Shown piece by piece: positions 6,940 through 14,543 of a DNA stretch of 40,684 nucleotides. Origin of the DNA: a virus; IMG/VR virus record IMGVR_UViG_3300036791_000469, positions 1 to 40,684 of that record. The stretch is one strand, 5' to 3'. Under the pieces are notes generated by a model. It searched no databases. It was given only the letters and a program-made list of their open reading frames with translations, and had not been told where the DNA came from. The position numbers and the translations under genes are program-made. Position 1 is the first letter of the stretch. Every line of letters starts with the position of its first letter.

Positions 6940-7196
6940 AGCGTCACCGCCCGGTTAATCTTGGACAGCAGAGCATTGGCCTGCGCGACTGTTTCGGCTT
7001 CGCGCTGCTTGTATTCTTCGGACATGACATTGAAACCAACTTCAAATTCCAGGCCGGATTCGATGTAGTTAAGAATGCGAATCATTTCTTTGGAAGCCTT
7101 CACATAGGCGCGTTGATTCGGAGTCATCACGTTCAGGCTGGCCATCGCGTAATTCTCAATTCTGCGAACCATTCTCAGTGCTTCTAGCTTCGTCAT
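6936..7196 (-). CDS. First early-operon protein (86 aa)
   Basis: The ATG at 7196 is the first good start after the leftward early promoter and has GTGAGGGG at proper distance; a GTG at 7211 lies inside that ribosome site and is less likely. The protein is helical and contains LEALRMVRRIENYAM and a YKQREAETVAQANALL helix. No family is recognised. As the promoter-proximal gene it is a candidate early regulator or host-interaction factor. Confidence 0.65.
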   Translation of the reverse strand: MTKLEALRMVRRIENYAMASLNVMTPNQRAYVKASKEMIRILNYIESGLEFEVGFNVMSEEYKQREAETVAQANALLSKINRAVTL

Positions 7197-7218
7197 CGGC
7201 TTGCCCCTCACTGGTAAA

Positions 7219-7247
7219 AGTATGCCAAAGGCTTAAACCCTTGTCAA
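7219..7247 (-). promoter_or_regulatory. Leftward early promoter (PL-like)
   Basis: Minus strand: -35 TTGACA (7247-7242), exactly 17 bp, then -10 CATACT (7224-7219). It lies 20-50 bp upstream of the first early gene. The -35 box overlaps an inverted repeat at 7244-7259, so repression by the divergent HTH protein is likely. Confidence 0.75.
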
Positions 7248-7259
7248 CAGTTTTGTTGA
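7244..7259. promoter_or_regulatory. Operator-like inverted repeat O1
   Basis: TCAACA-GTTT-TGTTGA is a perfect 6-bp inverted repeat with a 4-bp spacer. It overlaps the -35 box of the early promoter. A related repeat with the same spacer length lies at 7297-7312. Confidence 0.6.
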
Positions 7260-7275
7260 ATTATTTGTACAGGGA

Positions 7276-7304
7276 TTGACTTTTAGGGCGAAATAGGCAA
7301 CAAT
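7276..7304 (+). promoter_or_regulatory. Rightward repressor promoter, probably giving a leaderless mRNA
   Basis: Plus strand: -35 TTGACT (7276-7281), 17 bp, -10 AACAAT (7299-7304). A normal start point 6-7 bp later falls on or next to the ATG at 7311, so the repressor mRNA is expected to be leaderless, as for lambda cI made from PRM. No ribosome site precedes the ATG, which agrees. Confidence 0.65.
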
Positions 7305-7312
7305 TCTGTTAT
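7297..7312. promoter_or_regulatory. Operator-like inverted repeat O2
   Basis: CAACA-ATTC-TGTTA repeats the CAACA/TGTT half-sites and the 4-bp spacer of the repeat at 7244-7259, with one mismatch in the outer pair. It covers the -10 box and start of the repressor gene. The two centres are about 53 bp apart, close to five helical turns. Confidence 0.5.
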
Positions 7313-7502
7313 GTCAAGGGTTTGCGATCCGCTGGTTAAAAGTGCCATTGATGCATTGGGCACACTGGAAGCTGCCGCCCAGGCGCTAAATGTATCAAAA
7401 TCATATCTTTACATGATTATTAAAGGCGACAGGCAACCGGGTAAGAAACTGCTGCAGGATCTAGGGCTATCGCGGGTGGAGTTAATTACTAGGGCACAAT
7501 GA
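7311..7502 (+). CDS. Small Cro/CI-type HTH regulator (63 aa)
   Basis: The protein is little more than one helix-turn-helix: a first helix, then TLEAAAQALNVSKSYLYMII as the turn-and-recognition unit, then KGDRQPGKKLLQDLGL, typical of small Cro-like or XRE phage repressors. It is divergent from the early operon and flanked by two similar inverted repeats, so it probably represses the early promoter and itself. It lacks a dimerisation or protease domain, so it is not a classical LexA-like CI. Confidence 0.75.
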   Translation: MSRVCDPLVKSAIDALGTLEAAAQALNVSKSYLYMIIKGDRQPGKKLLQDLGLSRVELITRAQ

Positions 7503-7512
7503 AGGGGGATTG

Positions 7513-7734
7513 ATGGATTTTACCGATTATGGGCTAGACAAGACTTATCCAACAGAGCAGCCGCAGATCGCAGGAATGGCGAACGCCCTACAGCGCAAGC
7601 CGAATCTGACAGAACGCCTGGAAATACAAATCAAAGATCTGGAAACGCGGCTGGCTAGACTCAAGGAAGCCCACGCAGAACTAAAAAAGAATCCTGGCAT
7701 CGAACACCTATTGAACCTGCTGCAGCGCATTTAA
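7513..7734 (+). CDS. Small coiled-coil protein (73 aa)
   Basis: The ATG at 7513 follows AAGGGGG. After a short N-terminus the protein is a coiled coil (LTERLEIQIKDLETRLARLK, heptad-spaced Leu/Ile) and ends in a second helix. Ten bases downstream of the HTH gene and in the same direction, it may be a cofactor or antagonist of the repressor. No family is recognised. Confidence 0.65.
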   Translation: MDFTDYGLDKTYPTEQPQIAGMANALQRKPNLTERLEIQIKDLETRLARLKEAHAELKKNPGIEHLLNLLQRI

Positions 7735-7753
7735 GCCGGCCGGAATTGGCGCA

Positions 7754-7936
7754 ATGAGCACTCTGGTAGCAATGTGGCTTTCAGCGAAGGATACCTGCAC
7801 CCTGCTGGAACTGTGGGCGCGCGCACGTAATAAAATGGAAGCAATGCAGGAAATAGATTGCTGTTCAGTGCCAGCGGAATTTGAAACACTGATTGAGTTT
7901 ATAGGGGAATTGCGAAGCGTGCAGGTGGTGCAGTGA
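7754..7936 (+). CDS. Hypothetical helical protein of the repressor operon (60 aa)
   Basis: Third gene of the short plus-strand operon. The protein is helical with a CC pair in the middle (EIDCCSVPAEFETLIEFIG). Its stop is separated by one base from the stop of the late minus-strand operon, so transcription of the two operons must collide here. I see no terminator hairpin with a T-run. Moderately supported. Confidence 0.5.
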   Translation: MSTLVAMWLSAKDTCTLLELWARARNKMEAMQEIDCCSVPAEFETLIEFIGELRSVQVVQ

Positions 7937-7937
7937 G

Positions 7938-8330
7938 TCAGCTTGCGGTAACAGGCTGCCAGATCTCAGCTAGTTCGGATTCAGCGGTGATCGGCTTGCC
8001 TAGCGCGTGGGCTACCCAGGAAGCTACAAAGTCTGCATAAGTGTCAGGTGCGTTGGAATCACTGGCAGGAGCATAAACATTCATCAGCGCTAAGAGCGTA
8101 GATTGCTGGGTAAGCCCATGATCGTTATGCCCTGAGAATTTAGCTTTCAGATCGGCCAGCAGATCCGCATAGCCAGTGATGAAATCTGGCTCAATGGTGT
8201 AGCCCTTATCATCCTTTGGCTTGTCAGACAGGCGCAGATTGCCAGGATTGCGGTTCTTATAACTGCGTGTGCCTGGCTTCCAACCTTCAAATTGCTGGAT
8301 CGCGTCTGCGACTGCTTCCAGCCCATTCAC
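7938..8330 (-). CDS. Peptidoglycan hydrolase / endolysin candidate (130 aa)
   Basis: The sequence AIQQFEGWKPGTRSYKNRNP followed by GNLR, then FITGYADLLADLKAK, VYAPASDSNAPDTYADFV, matches the small lysozyme-like domains of phage muramidases or transglycosylases in which an N-terminal Glu (here within FEGW) is catalytic. It has no signal peptide, so export would need the holin. Start GTG at 8330. It ends the late operon behind membrane proteins and a lipoprotein, as expected for an endolysin. Confidence 0.7.
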   Translation of the reverse strand: MNGLEAVADAIQQFEGWKPGTRSYKNRNPGNLRLSDKPKDDKGYTIEPDFITGYADLLADLKAKFSGHNDHGLTQQSTLLALMNVYAPASDSNAPDTYADFVASWVAHALGKPITAESELAEIWQPVTAS

Positions 8331-8332
8331 GG

Positions 8333-8524
8333 CTAATTCACGCCCAGCGAAGGCATGGCAATGCCGCGATTTTCACACAGGGTTTCGGCATTTTCATAGC
8401 CAAAATCCACAAGGAACTTCAGCCCATGATATTCCAGCATCAGGCAAGCCCTATCCTGCTCTGGCGTGGTGGGTAGGTTTAGCCGGTCGCGCCATTCGCC
8501 ATAGTAGCTGTCACCAATCTTCAT
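8333..8524 (-). CDS. Hypothetical lysis-region protein (63 aa)
   Basis: A soluble protein with PEQDRACLMLEYHGLKFLVD near the middle. The ATG has overlapping coupling with the upstream gene (8521-8524). Not recognised; the setting suggests a lysis or host-cell role. Confidence 0.58.
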   Translation of the reverse strand: MKIGDSYYGEWRDRLNLPTTPEQDRACLMLEYHGLKFLVDFGYENAETLCENRGIAMPSLGVN

Positions 8525-8715
8525 GGCGTAGGTGGCTGGGCCGCGGCATGGGCTGTGGCTACAATCTGCGCCAGGGTGGCGGAATCAGCCGCCAGCAGAT
8601 CTGCATCAGACTTGCCCTTTAAGCCGGCCACAAGTGCCTGAACCAAGCCAAATGCAATAGGCTCCAGTGCAGCAATATCACCTATTATCGCTACAGCGCC
8701 TGCCGCAGATGCCAT
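8521..8715 (-). CDS. Hydrophobic Ala-rich protein (64 aa)
   Basis: Ala/Leu/Ile-rich throughout, with a hydrophobic N-terminal half (AGAVAIIGDIAALEPIAFGL) and an Ala/Pro C-terminus. It may associate with the membrane, but charged residues inside make a clean span uncertain. One-base overlap with the lipoprotein gene. Confidence 0.58.
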   Translation of the reverse strand: MASAAGAVAIIGDIAALEPIAFGLVQALVAGLKGKSDADLLAADSATLAQIVATAHAAAQPPTP

Positions 8716-9146
8716 TAGGATGCTCCATTCAGTAGCGTAGCAACGTTGGCCAGCACTGCCTGCACCACTTGTAGCGCGGTTCTCAGTGCTGCCTGGCTTT
8801 GCAGATTCTTGATGGGAATTATGCCCGTATTTAACAGGGTTTGCACAGCCTGACCTACAGTAGCAAAGTTTTGCTGTACGGTGGCATTGTTGGCGCCGCT
8901 TTGCAGGGAACTGACTAGCACTTGCGCCGCTTGCGCAGCCTGGCCGATGGTCTTTTCTAACTTTTGATGCTCTGCGGCAGAGATCCGCCCAGCGTGGAAC
9001 TCCACCACTTCAGCCTGCTGGAACGATTGCAGACTAACAGTGAAGGTATGCTCAGCCACAACGGCATCGTGATAGCTTTTCGATGGACAGCCGCACAGCA
9101 ACACCACCAGCGCCAGAGCACCAAAGATTCGTCGCAACTTTATCAC
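8715..9146 (-). CDS. Lipoprotein of the lysis cassette, possible spanin (143 aa)
   Basis: A signal peptide with a lipobox (LLCGC, Cys about residue 19) predicts a lipid-anchored protein. The mature part is helical with Gln/Ala heptads. An outer-membrane lipoprotein beside holin-like and endolysin genes fits a spanin-type role, but no Rz partner is identified and it is longer than typical Rz1. GTG at 9146 has its ribosome site too close; TTG at 9137, preceded by AAAGGGTG, is an equally good start. Confidence 0.65.
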   Translation of the reverse strand: MIKLRRIFGALALVVLLCGCPSKSYHDAVVAEHTFTVSLQSFQQAEVVEFHAGRISAAEHQKLEKTIGQAAQAAQVLVSSLQSGANNATVQQNFATVGQAVQTLLNTGIIPIKNLQSQAALRTALQVVQAVLANVATLLNGAS

Positions 9147-9240
9147 CCTTTACTTTGCTGTGAGTACGCCTGTGGCCGATTAGCAGAAAGACGCAGAGTA
9201 GCCCAGCAAATTATCGTTCTGCAAGTCAATAATCAGAGAA

Positions 9241-9492
9241 ATGAAGAAAATGCTGTATTCTTCCTGGCCGAATCACATATATTCTGTGGATATGGATTGC
9301 CACACCCGATGCAATGTCTGCGGCGCAGGCAACTTGATTGAAATCCCTGCCGCGCGCAAAACCGTGATCCTGGCGCGCGAATGCGTGATCTGCGGCCACA
9401 TAGAACTGACCTGCGAAGCAGAGTCGCTTAGCAGAGCATCAGCCGGCGCAGGTCTACGCCTTTTACCAGCCTTTGACTCTGCTTGCAGATAG
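9241..9492 (+). CDS. Plus-strand zinc-ribbon protein (83 aa)
   Basis: This ORF runs against the late operon in the gap between the lipoprotein and the holin-like gene. It contains CNVCG and CVICG knuckles 26 residues apart, with flanking Cys residues, a good zinc ribbon, which is unlikely to arise by chance in an antisense frame. The ribosome site is weak (CAGAGA) and the start could instead be a later ATG (residue 18, MDCHTRC). No minus-strand gene convincingly fills this gap. Confidence 0.5.
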   Translation: MKKMLYSSWPNHIYSVDMDCHTRCNVCGAGNLIEIPAARKTVILARECVICGHIELTCEAESLSRASAGAGLRLLPAFDSACR

Positions 9493-9593
9493 TTCCCAGC
9501 CAATCATCCACCGTGCGCTTTTCTCCGATCTATCTCTCTGGTGAGGGTTCAGATCGTCCCCGGCACATAGTGGCCTGCAATCTATCTGCAATT

Positions 9594-9830
9594 TCAATAA
9601 AGCCCAAAAACATGCAGCAAGCCGATGAACAGAAACAGCATGAACACCCAATAAACGATTTGAATTGTGGTGCTGTCGGCGCCAAATTTCGTCATCACCA
9701 GTGATGCGATCTTCCAGACAATGCCCATGATACAAACGAAAATGACTAGCCCAATTAAAATGCCCAAAATGCCTTCAATGCCAAAGAATCCATAGTGGTG
9801 AGCGTAGACCTGCGCAAGCAAATTAAGCAT
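9594..9830 (-). CDS. Holin-like two-span membrane protein (78 aa)
   Basis: Preceded by a strong CCGGAGG site. Two long hydrophobic spans are clear: residues 18-45 (ILGILIGLVIFVCIMGIV) and 58-76 (IVYWVFMLFLFIGLLHVF), with a short polar loop between. Small two-span proteins next to the endolysin are typical class II holins. The family is not recognised by motif. Confidence 0.65.
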   Translation of the reverse strand: MLNLLAQVYAHHYGFFGIEGILGILIGLVIFVCIMGIVWKIASLVMTKFGADSTTIQIVYWVFMLFLFIGLLHVFGLY

Positions 9831-9841
9831 TTTTCCTCCGG

Positions 9842-10141
9842 TTAGGGCTTGGGTGGTGGTGGTTCTACGATAGAAATTGGATTCCCCACCTGGGCATTTA
9901 GGTGATTGACTGCTGGAATCCAGTTCGGGCTGGATTCAACCGCGGTGTTTTTTGCGCGACCCCAATTCGCTGCAAACTTGTTAGCGACCGTAAACCAGTA
10001 GCGATATTTCCCTGTGGATTGCGCTGTGGGTGCCGGTAGCGACGAAATGAACACATCGGCCACAAACTTTATGGTAGTTACGCTCACGCCGCTAACAGTG
10101 GCAGCAATCCAAGGATTCTTTAGCAATTCGGTAATGGTCAA
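9842..10141 (-). CDS. Lysis-region protein with N-terminal hydrophobic segment (99 aa)
   Basis: TTG start at 10141 with AAGGGG about ten bases upstream; no ATG lies nearby in frame. Residues 9-33 are moderately hydrophobic and could insert in the membrane. The remainder is polar (YRYWFTVANKFAANWGRAKN) and ends in a proline stretch. Possibly a second holin or antiholin-like component; uncertain. Confidence 0.6.
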   Translation of the reverse strand: MTITELLKNPWIAATVSGVSVTTIKFVADVFISSLPAPTAQSTGKYRYWFTVANKFAANWGRAKNTAVESSPNWIPAVNHLNAQVGNPISIVEPPPPKP

Positions 10142-10153
10142 AAGGATTTCCCC

Positions 10154-11539
10154 TTAAAAATGCGTTATTCCTGCTTGGAAACACTCAATCCAAGGCAGTC
10201 CGTTAGGGGCTATTTTGTTGTATAGGTGCGAATCCGTTGGATCCAGGCCCATGATCTGTTTGTATTGGTCTGCAATACCATCATGCTGTGACGATGGCCA
10301 AGGTGTGCCGGTAGGCACTGCTGGCGAACTGTATTGACCATTGAACAGTTGCCCTGAACCCATTGACTGGTATTGCGCGACCAGTCGCGCATCTACGGAA
10401 TCGCGGTTGCTGGTCCATGTGCCATCGCCTTGGATCCGCTGGGAATTGCCCACCGTTGGCAGCAAAACCCGATCCAAAGAGGTAATGTCAGCGGAAAGAT
10501 CTTGCGCAATGATGGGATATTCTTGCAATGGCAGCGGTGCAGGCTTATACCAACTGGCTGGTGGTGGGCCTAGTTCGGCTGTGCCTTCGCCATTCAGCTT
10601 GGCACACATCACGGTCTGATCGCCGGCTGGATCTTTCTGGTATTGGTCACTGTAGTTGCCCTGCAGATAGAAGGATCCTGGGCCGGGCATCTTTTGCGTA
10701 GTGTCATCGGTAGACTGCACTGGTGAGAAGCCATAGGGATGGGGATTGCTGTTGCCGTTGTTCAGATTCCCACGCACGTATTTATTTCCAATGATGTCCA
10801 TCACCACGCCACCTTGCGCCAACAGCGCAAAGTATTGCCAGTTATAGACTAGATTGGACACCCAACGGCCACGCTTGGTGTTGTACAGCGGGATGCGGTG
10901 GCCGATATTGATGTGGAAATTGTGATGAAAGTCTTGATCCACGCAATCTTCGGCCAGTGAGCTTGCATCGGTCATAAATGAAACTGGGTGGTTGACGTTT
11001 GGCTCAGCCATCAGGCAATTCTGCACGGTGGTGTTGGTAATCGGCTGGCCATTGGCGTAAGAAATAAAAGATTTGTTGCCCTGCCAGCGCATCGAACAGT
11101 GATCCAGAATCACGTTATTGATTAGGCCGCTGGCAAATTCAAAGCCTACGGTGCCGGTATCTGGGCCGGTGGGTGTGGGTGCGCTACCATCATAGGTTAG
11201 ATACCGCACTACCACATCATGCGTCGAAATAAACAGTGCTGCGCCGCTTTGACCCTTGCCACCTAGAACAATGCCGCCCATTGGCACGCTTTGCCCAAAG
11301 ATGGTGCAGAACGCATTGCCTAGCTGCAGGCGCGTTTTGTTGGTGATCAGCCCAGAAACGCGAAAAACAATATACCGCGGCCCTGATGCTTGGATTGCCG
11401 CGCGCAGAGATCCTGTGCCGGAATCATTTAGATTGGTGACTTCATACACCTTGGCAGAACTGCTTCGCCCCCCAACCGTTGCAGCGCCGGCGCCCATTGC
11501 GCCAGGAAACGCTGCCCCTTCTACGATTGGGGTTCCAGA
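10154..11539 (-). CDS. Pectate-lyase-like beta-helix tailspike domain, expressed by -1 shift (461 aa)
   Basis: The domain begins EGAAFPGAMGAGAATVGGR then VYEVTNLNDSGTGSLRAAIQ and YIVFRVSGLI, the standard N-terminal rung of PL1 pectate lyases and related right-handed beta-helices. Later parts have repeated helix turns (NNVILDHCSMRW, TNTTVQNCLM, GRWVSNLVYNW). The first ATG (11497) falls inside this conserved motif and has no close ribosome site. The frame is open upstream only to 11552, where it overlaps the end of the 140-aa gene at a slippery heptamer. The natural product is therefore probably a fusion with that gene, about 596 aa. Expected role: binding and cleaving host surface polysaccharide. 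Confidence 0.75.
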   Translation of the reverse strand, partial: SGTPIVEGAAFPGAMGAGAATVGGRSSSAKVYEVTNLNDSGTGSLRAAIQASGPRYIVFRVSGLITNKTRLQLGNAFCTIFGQSVPMGGIVLGGKGQSGAALFISTHDVVVRYLTYDGSAPTPTGPDTGTVGFEFASGLINNVILDHCSMRWQGNKSFISYANGQPITNTTVQNCLMAEPNVNHPVSFMTDASSLAEDCVDQDFHHNFHINIGHRIPLYNTKRGRWVSNLVYNWQYFALLAQGGVVMDIIGNKYVRGNLNNGNSNPHPYGFSPVQSTDDTTQKMPGPGSFYLQGNYSDQYQKDPAGDQTVMCAKLNGEGTAELGPPPASWYKPAPLPLQEYPIIAQDLSADITSLDRVLLPTVGNSQRIQGDGTWTSNRDSVDARLVAQYQSMGSGQLFNGQYSSPAVPTGTPWPSSQHDGIADQYKQIMGLDPTDSHLYNKIAPNGLPWIECFQAGITHF

Positions 11540-11943
11540 GGGTTTAGGTTGTCATCCCCTACATAGCCCAGGATGGCAGGAAACTGTAACTGCAGCCAAT
11601 TAAAGCCGCTGGATGCGGGAATGGGTGTAGTTTTGACTACGCCTGTGGTGTTGGCAGCTACCTGGCCGATGGCTGGCCCAGCGGATCCACCCGGCCCTGG
11701 CGCACCGCGCACCGTAGCCGCGGCGATCGTCACCGCCGAACTGCCTACAGGAAACTTATAGACAGGTGGCGGCACTACACCACTATCGGTAATGGTCAGT
11801 GTGGTGCCGGCCAGTACAGCATTGATACCGTTTTTAGTGCTGTCTACAATGGCCACAGGTACAGCAGGCGGCTGTACTGGCGCCGGCTGGATAGGTGGCG
11901 GCGTCACTGCAGAAACTGGAACGTGAATCGTGGAATTGCTCAT
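11521..11943 (-). CDS. Tailspike N-terminal adaptor, proline-rich (140 aa)
   Basis: ATG at 11943 with a GGAAAGGA ribosome site. Residues 10-30 are proline-rich (PPPIQPAPVQPPAVP). A short collagen-like GAPGPGGSAGPA stretch is followed by a beta-rich segment ending LQFPAILGYVGDD. It stops where the pectate-lyase domain opens in the -1 frame, so it is probably the virion-attachment part of a tailspike made in short and long forms. Confidence 0.68.
   Translation of the reverse strand: MSNSTIHVPVSAVTPPPIQPAPVQPPAVPVAIVDSTKNGINAVLAGTTLTITDSGVVPPPVYKFPVGSSAVTIAAATVRGAPGPGGSAGPAIGQVAANTTGVVKTTPIPASSGFNWLQLQFPAILGYVGDDNLNPLEPQS
11539..11545 (-). other. Candidate -1 ribosomal frameshift site (A AAC CCT)
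   Basis: In the frame of the upstream gene the bases read A-AAC-CCT, the X-XXY-YYZ form of a -1 slippery heptamer. After slippage both tRNAs re-pair on AAA and CCC and reading continues TCT GGA ACC into the pectate-lyase frame. Seven bases downstream CCCC (11532-11529) can pair with GGGG (11518-11515), a short possible stimulatory stem. The zero frame ends five codons later. Confidence 0.6.
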
Positions 11944-11958
11944 TTTGTTTTTCCTTTC

Positions 11959-13410
11959 CTACTGAACCATTGAAGGGATGGTGCCGGCTACCACCTGATT
12001 AGCCACGATAGCTGAGTTAGTGCCGTCTGAAAAGAACTGCGTGGTGTAAGCCGAACTAACCGTAATCGTTTGGTTGCCGGTAATATTAAATACGAAGGTT
12101 GCTGAAGCCCCGCTGGGATTCACAAACGGACAGGACCATGTACTATGCCCATCCACATTCTGGTTGCAGGATCCTGGCGACATCTTAGATCCAATCATCC
12201 ACGTTTGAATGGTGGCCAGCGCAGTAGCCACCGCGACACCTACGCCAGACCCGTTGCGAGTGCCAAAACAGCCAGACAGCGTGCCGCTTGGGCAAGACCA
12301 TTGATAATCCCACACACCCGCGGCGCCGCTATTCCATGCCATGATGTCAAACGATAAATCCCAAGCAATGCGCTGGTTGTCTGTCATGCCGCTATTGGCT
12401 GTGCCGGTGCCCCAATTCACTTCGGTGTAATAAACCGGCTTGGCGCTTAGCCCAAATGATGCAAATAGGCTTGCAGCGGCATTAAAGGATGCTTGCAAGC
12501 TGGCAACGGTGGGGCAATTCACTGGCGTGCCGCAGAAGGAATACGGATGCAGGCCAATGGCGTCCATGCTCGCCGCAGCGCCAGCTTGCTGCAAATATCC
12601 GCTGCCTGGCCCTGGCGTATTACCCGCTGCCGGCCCATATAGATGCGGCCCTGACGAATTGAACGTGCTGGCCGGTGGCCCAATCATAATAATCGTCGGA
12701 TCTGCTGTCTGTGCCGCTGTTTTGATCGTGGTGTTGTACTTCACCAGATCCGCCATTGTGCAGTTGGTGGTGAATGCCTGGTTGGCGCACTCATTAGCGA
12801 GATCGGCTTCGTTTAGCCCTTCAATAAAATTGCCATGAATGGTGGGATAGCGACTCACCCAATGGTTAACCAGCGCCGTGATGAAATTGGGCAGGGCTGT
12901 ATTCGTGGTGTTCAGGTCATTCGTTAGCTGCGCGCAGCCATTGGGATGATAGGTGCCATTACAGTTTGCTGGTGTCTGAATGTAAAAAGATGGTGTACGG
13001 CCGGCCACCCAGGACCATTTTCCGCTGTTCGCTGCAGCCAGATCCGTGAAGGTGTCACAGTTCGTGAAGTTGTAAACGCCTGCGCTTGTCTCAATCCCCG
13101 GCCAGGGACACGCCACTGTGCCGGCAACGTTCGTATCCCACAGCCGCATTACTGGAACGTTTATGGTGGGATTCTGCACGCCGCCTGTTTGGGTTTGCGT
13201 CATCCCAAAGAATGTAGCAGCCAGACCATTGTTCGGCAGCGCAATACAGCATTTGTTTTGCGCCAACACCTTGTGAGCGAATCTTCCAACATGGCTGGTG
13301 ATGCCGAATAGAAACAGCGCAGCCACAATGCTGGCAAGGGTGATGCCGAACCAAGGTAGGGCGCACAACACCAGGCGTCGAATCAATTCATTATCCAATA
13401 GGAAATGCAC
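11959..13410 (-). CDS. Clan GH-A-like glycoside hydrolase with N-terminal membrane anchor (483 aa)
   Basis: Residues 12-37 are one hydrophobic segment (signal anchor). The catalytic part looks like a TIM-barrel glycosidase: FIEGLNEADL carries the Asn-Glu acid/base pair (E201) and VYYTEVNWGTG the nucleophile Glu (E330). Order, spacing and strand context suit clan GH-A (GH5/GH39-like). A C-terminal beta domain follows (NPSGASATFVFNITGN). GTG at 13410 overlaps the previous gene by 28 nt; TTG at 13386, overlapping the stop as TTGA, is an alternative. Numbering is from the GTG. Expected to cut a polysaccharide outside the cytoplasm. Confidence 0.72.
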   Translation of the reverse strand: MHFLLDNELIRRLVLCALPWFGITLASIVAALFLFGITSHVGRFAHKVLAQNKCCIALPNNGLAATFFGMTQTQTGGVQNPTINVPVMRLWDTNVAGTVACPWPGIETSAGVYNFTNCDTFTDLAAANSGKWSWVAGRTPSFYIQTPANCNGTYHPNGCAQLTNDLNTTNTALPNFITALVNHWVSRYPTIHGNFIEGLNEADLANECANQAFTTNCTMADLVKYNTTIKTAAQTADPTIIMIGPPASTFNSSGPHLYGPAAGNTPGPGSGYLQQAGAAASMDAIGLHPYSFCGTPVNCPTVASLQASFNAAASLFASFGLSAKPVYYTEVNWGTGTANSGMTDNQRIAWDLSFDIMAWNSGAAGVWDYQWSCPSGTLSGCFGTRNGSGVGVAVATALATIQTWMIGSKMSPGSCNQNVDGHSTWSCPFVNPSGASATFVFNITGNQTITVSSAYTTQFFSDGTNSAIVANQVVAGTIPSMVQ

Positions 13411-14543
13411 AGCGCGTTTGTAGTGGGTGCAGCGTCAACGGTGATTGTAAAGCTGGTTCCTGCCGTGCGCGCAGTTACCCGCGGCGTTCCAAGCACAAGC
13501 GTGGATTGGGTGTTACACGTAATGGCTAATGCTGTTCCCAGCGAGTCATCCCGCTGCAGAATAACTTCGCTGTTGGCTGTAACTTTGGTGGTATTCACCA
13601 CTAGCGTAGTGCCGGCTGCAGCCAGCGCTACTCTGCCAGCCACGTTTGCGCCGCAAGCTGCTGGCGATACAGACTGCAGGCAATTGGTTGCTGTAGTGTA
13701 TTGCCCAGAAGAAAAAATACCGTTTGCGTTGGTGCCGCCACCATCACACGCGGCTATGGTTGCGGTCGCGCCATCGAAACAAAACGCTGGATTAAGCACC
13801 GCCTCTGTGCCGAACGTAAAGCGGGTGATTCCGTTTGAGCCATTCGCATTGGTATTGGCTGCAACGCGGCCATCTACCGCAGAACGAAACTGCGTTCGCG
13901 CATTCATGCCAATGGCGCTGCCGCCTGCAGCTTCAATGGATCCAGCCGAAGTTACGCCACCTGTTGCGCTAACGTTAAAGACTGTGGCGCCGCCATTGAC
14001 CGCGCGGAAATCAATGTAATTCCCGGTAAAGCCGGTGCAGCCATTTCCACCAATCAGCGTGCCGTTAGTGTTCCAAGCAGTTGGTGCTGTGGCGCCGGTA
14101 CAGTTGTAGTACCACAGTGGGACAGTGTTGGTGCCTGTGCCACCTGAAATGATGGTGCCGCTGAGCGTGTAAGCTGGCGCACTCAGCGCACCATTAACGC
14201 TGTTGCCGATGACCTGGCCGGTGGTCCATACGCCAGTAGATTGCGTGTAGCCGGTCACAAACGTGTTAGCAACAGGGGTCAATGTAAGGGGCGCAGGGGA
14301 AAGCCCGATCACGGAGAATGTTACGGTGCCAGCGCCATTGTCTACGATAGAAAGATTGGTAGTGCCGGCAAAATTCAGCAGCGTTTGCGACCCATTCGGC
14401 GTGCCATTGGTCTGAAGCGTAAGAGATCCGCCACCACCACCGCTGCCAGTGGCTGGGCTGCTGTAGCCGCCTGCAGGCGTCTGGGCCTGTAAGCCGGCAG
14501 CCGATAGTAAGAGGAAAGCTATCGTCAATAGTTTCTTCATCAT
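13383..14543 (-). CDS. Secreted or tail-fibre-like protein with signal peptide (386 aa)
   Basis: Residues 1-20 (MMKKLLTIAFLLLSAAGLQA) are a clear Sec signal peptide. The rest is rich in Gly, Thr, Ala, Asn and Val in repeated beta-strand style (SGTIISGGTGTNTVPLWYYN; TVFNVSATGGVTSAGSIEAA), similar to phage fibre or bacterial adhesin stalks. The start overlaps the upstream stop as ATGA. A signal peptide is unexpected in a virion fibre, so either the protein is exported or the N-terminus was borrowed from a host surface gene. Confidence 0.65.
   Translation of the reverse strand: MMKKLLTIAFLLLSAAGLQAQTPAGGYSSPATGSGGGGGSLTLQTNGTPNGSQTLLNFAGTTNLSIVDNGAGTVTFSVIGLSPAPLTLTPVANTFVTGYTQSTGVWTTGQVIGNSVNGALSAPAYTLSGTIISGGTGTNTVPLWYYNCTGATAPTAWNTNGTLIGGNGCTGFTGNYIDFRAVNGGATVFNVSATGGVTSAGSIEAAGGSAIGMNARTQFRSAVDGRVAANTNANGSNGITRFTFGTEAVLNPAFCFDGATATIAACDGGGTNANGIFSSGQYTTATNCLQSVSPAACGANVAGRVALAAAGTTLVVNTTKVTANSEVILQRDDSLGTALAITCNTQSTLVLGTPRVTARTAGTSFTITVDAAPTTNALCISYWIMN

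Noticed and set aside
7900-7960. Bidirectional terminator between the converging operons
   Set aside because: The stops are separated by one base and no GC stem with a T-run was seen.
11256-11603. 115-aa plus-strand ORF over the pectate-lyase start
   Set aside because: Antisense shadow without ribosome site or recognisable domain.
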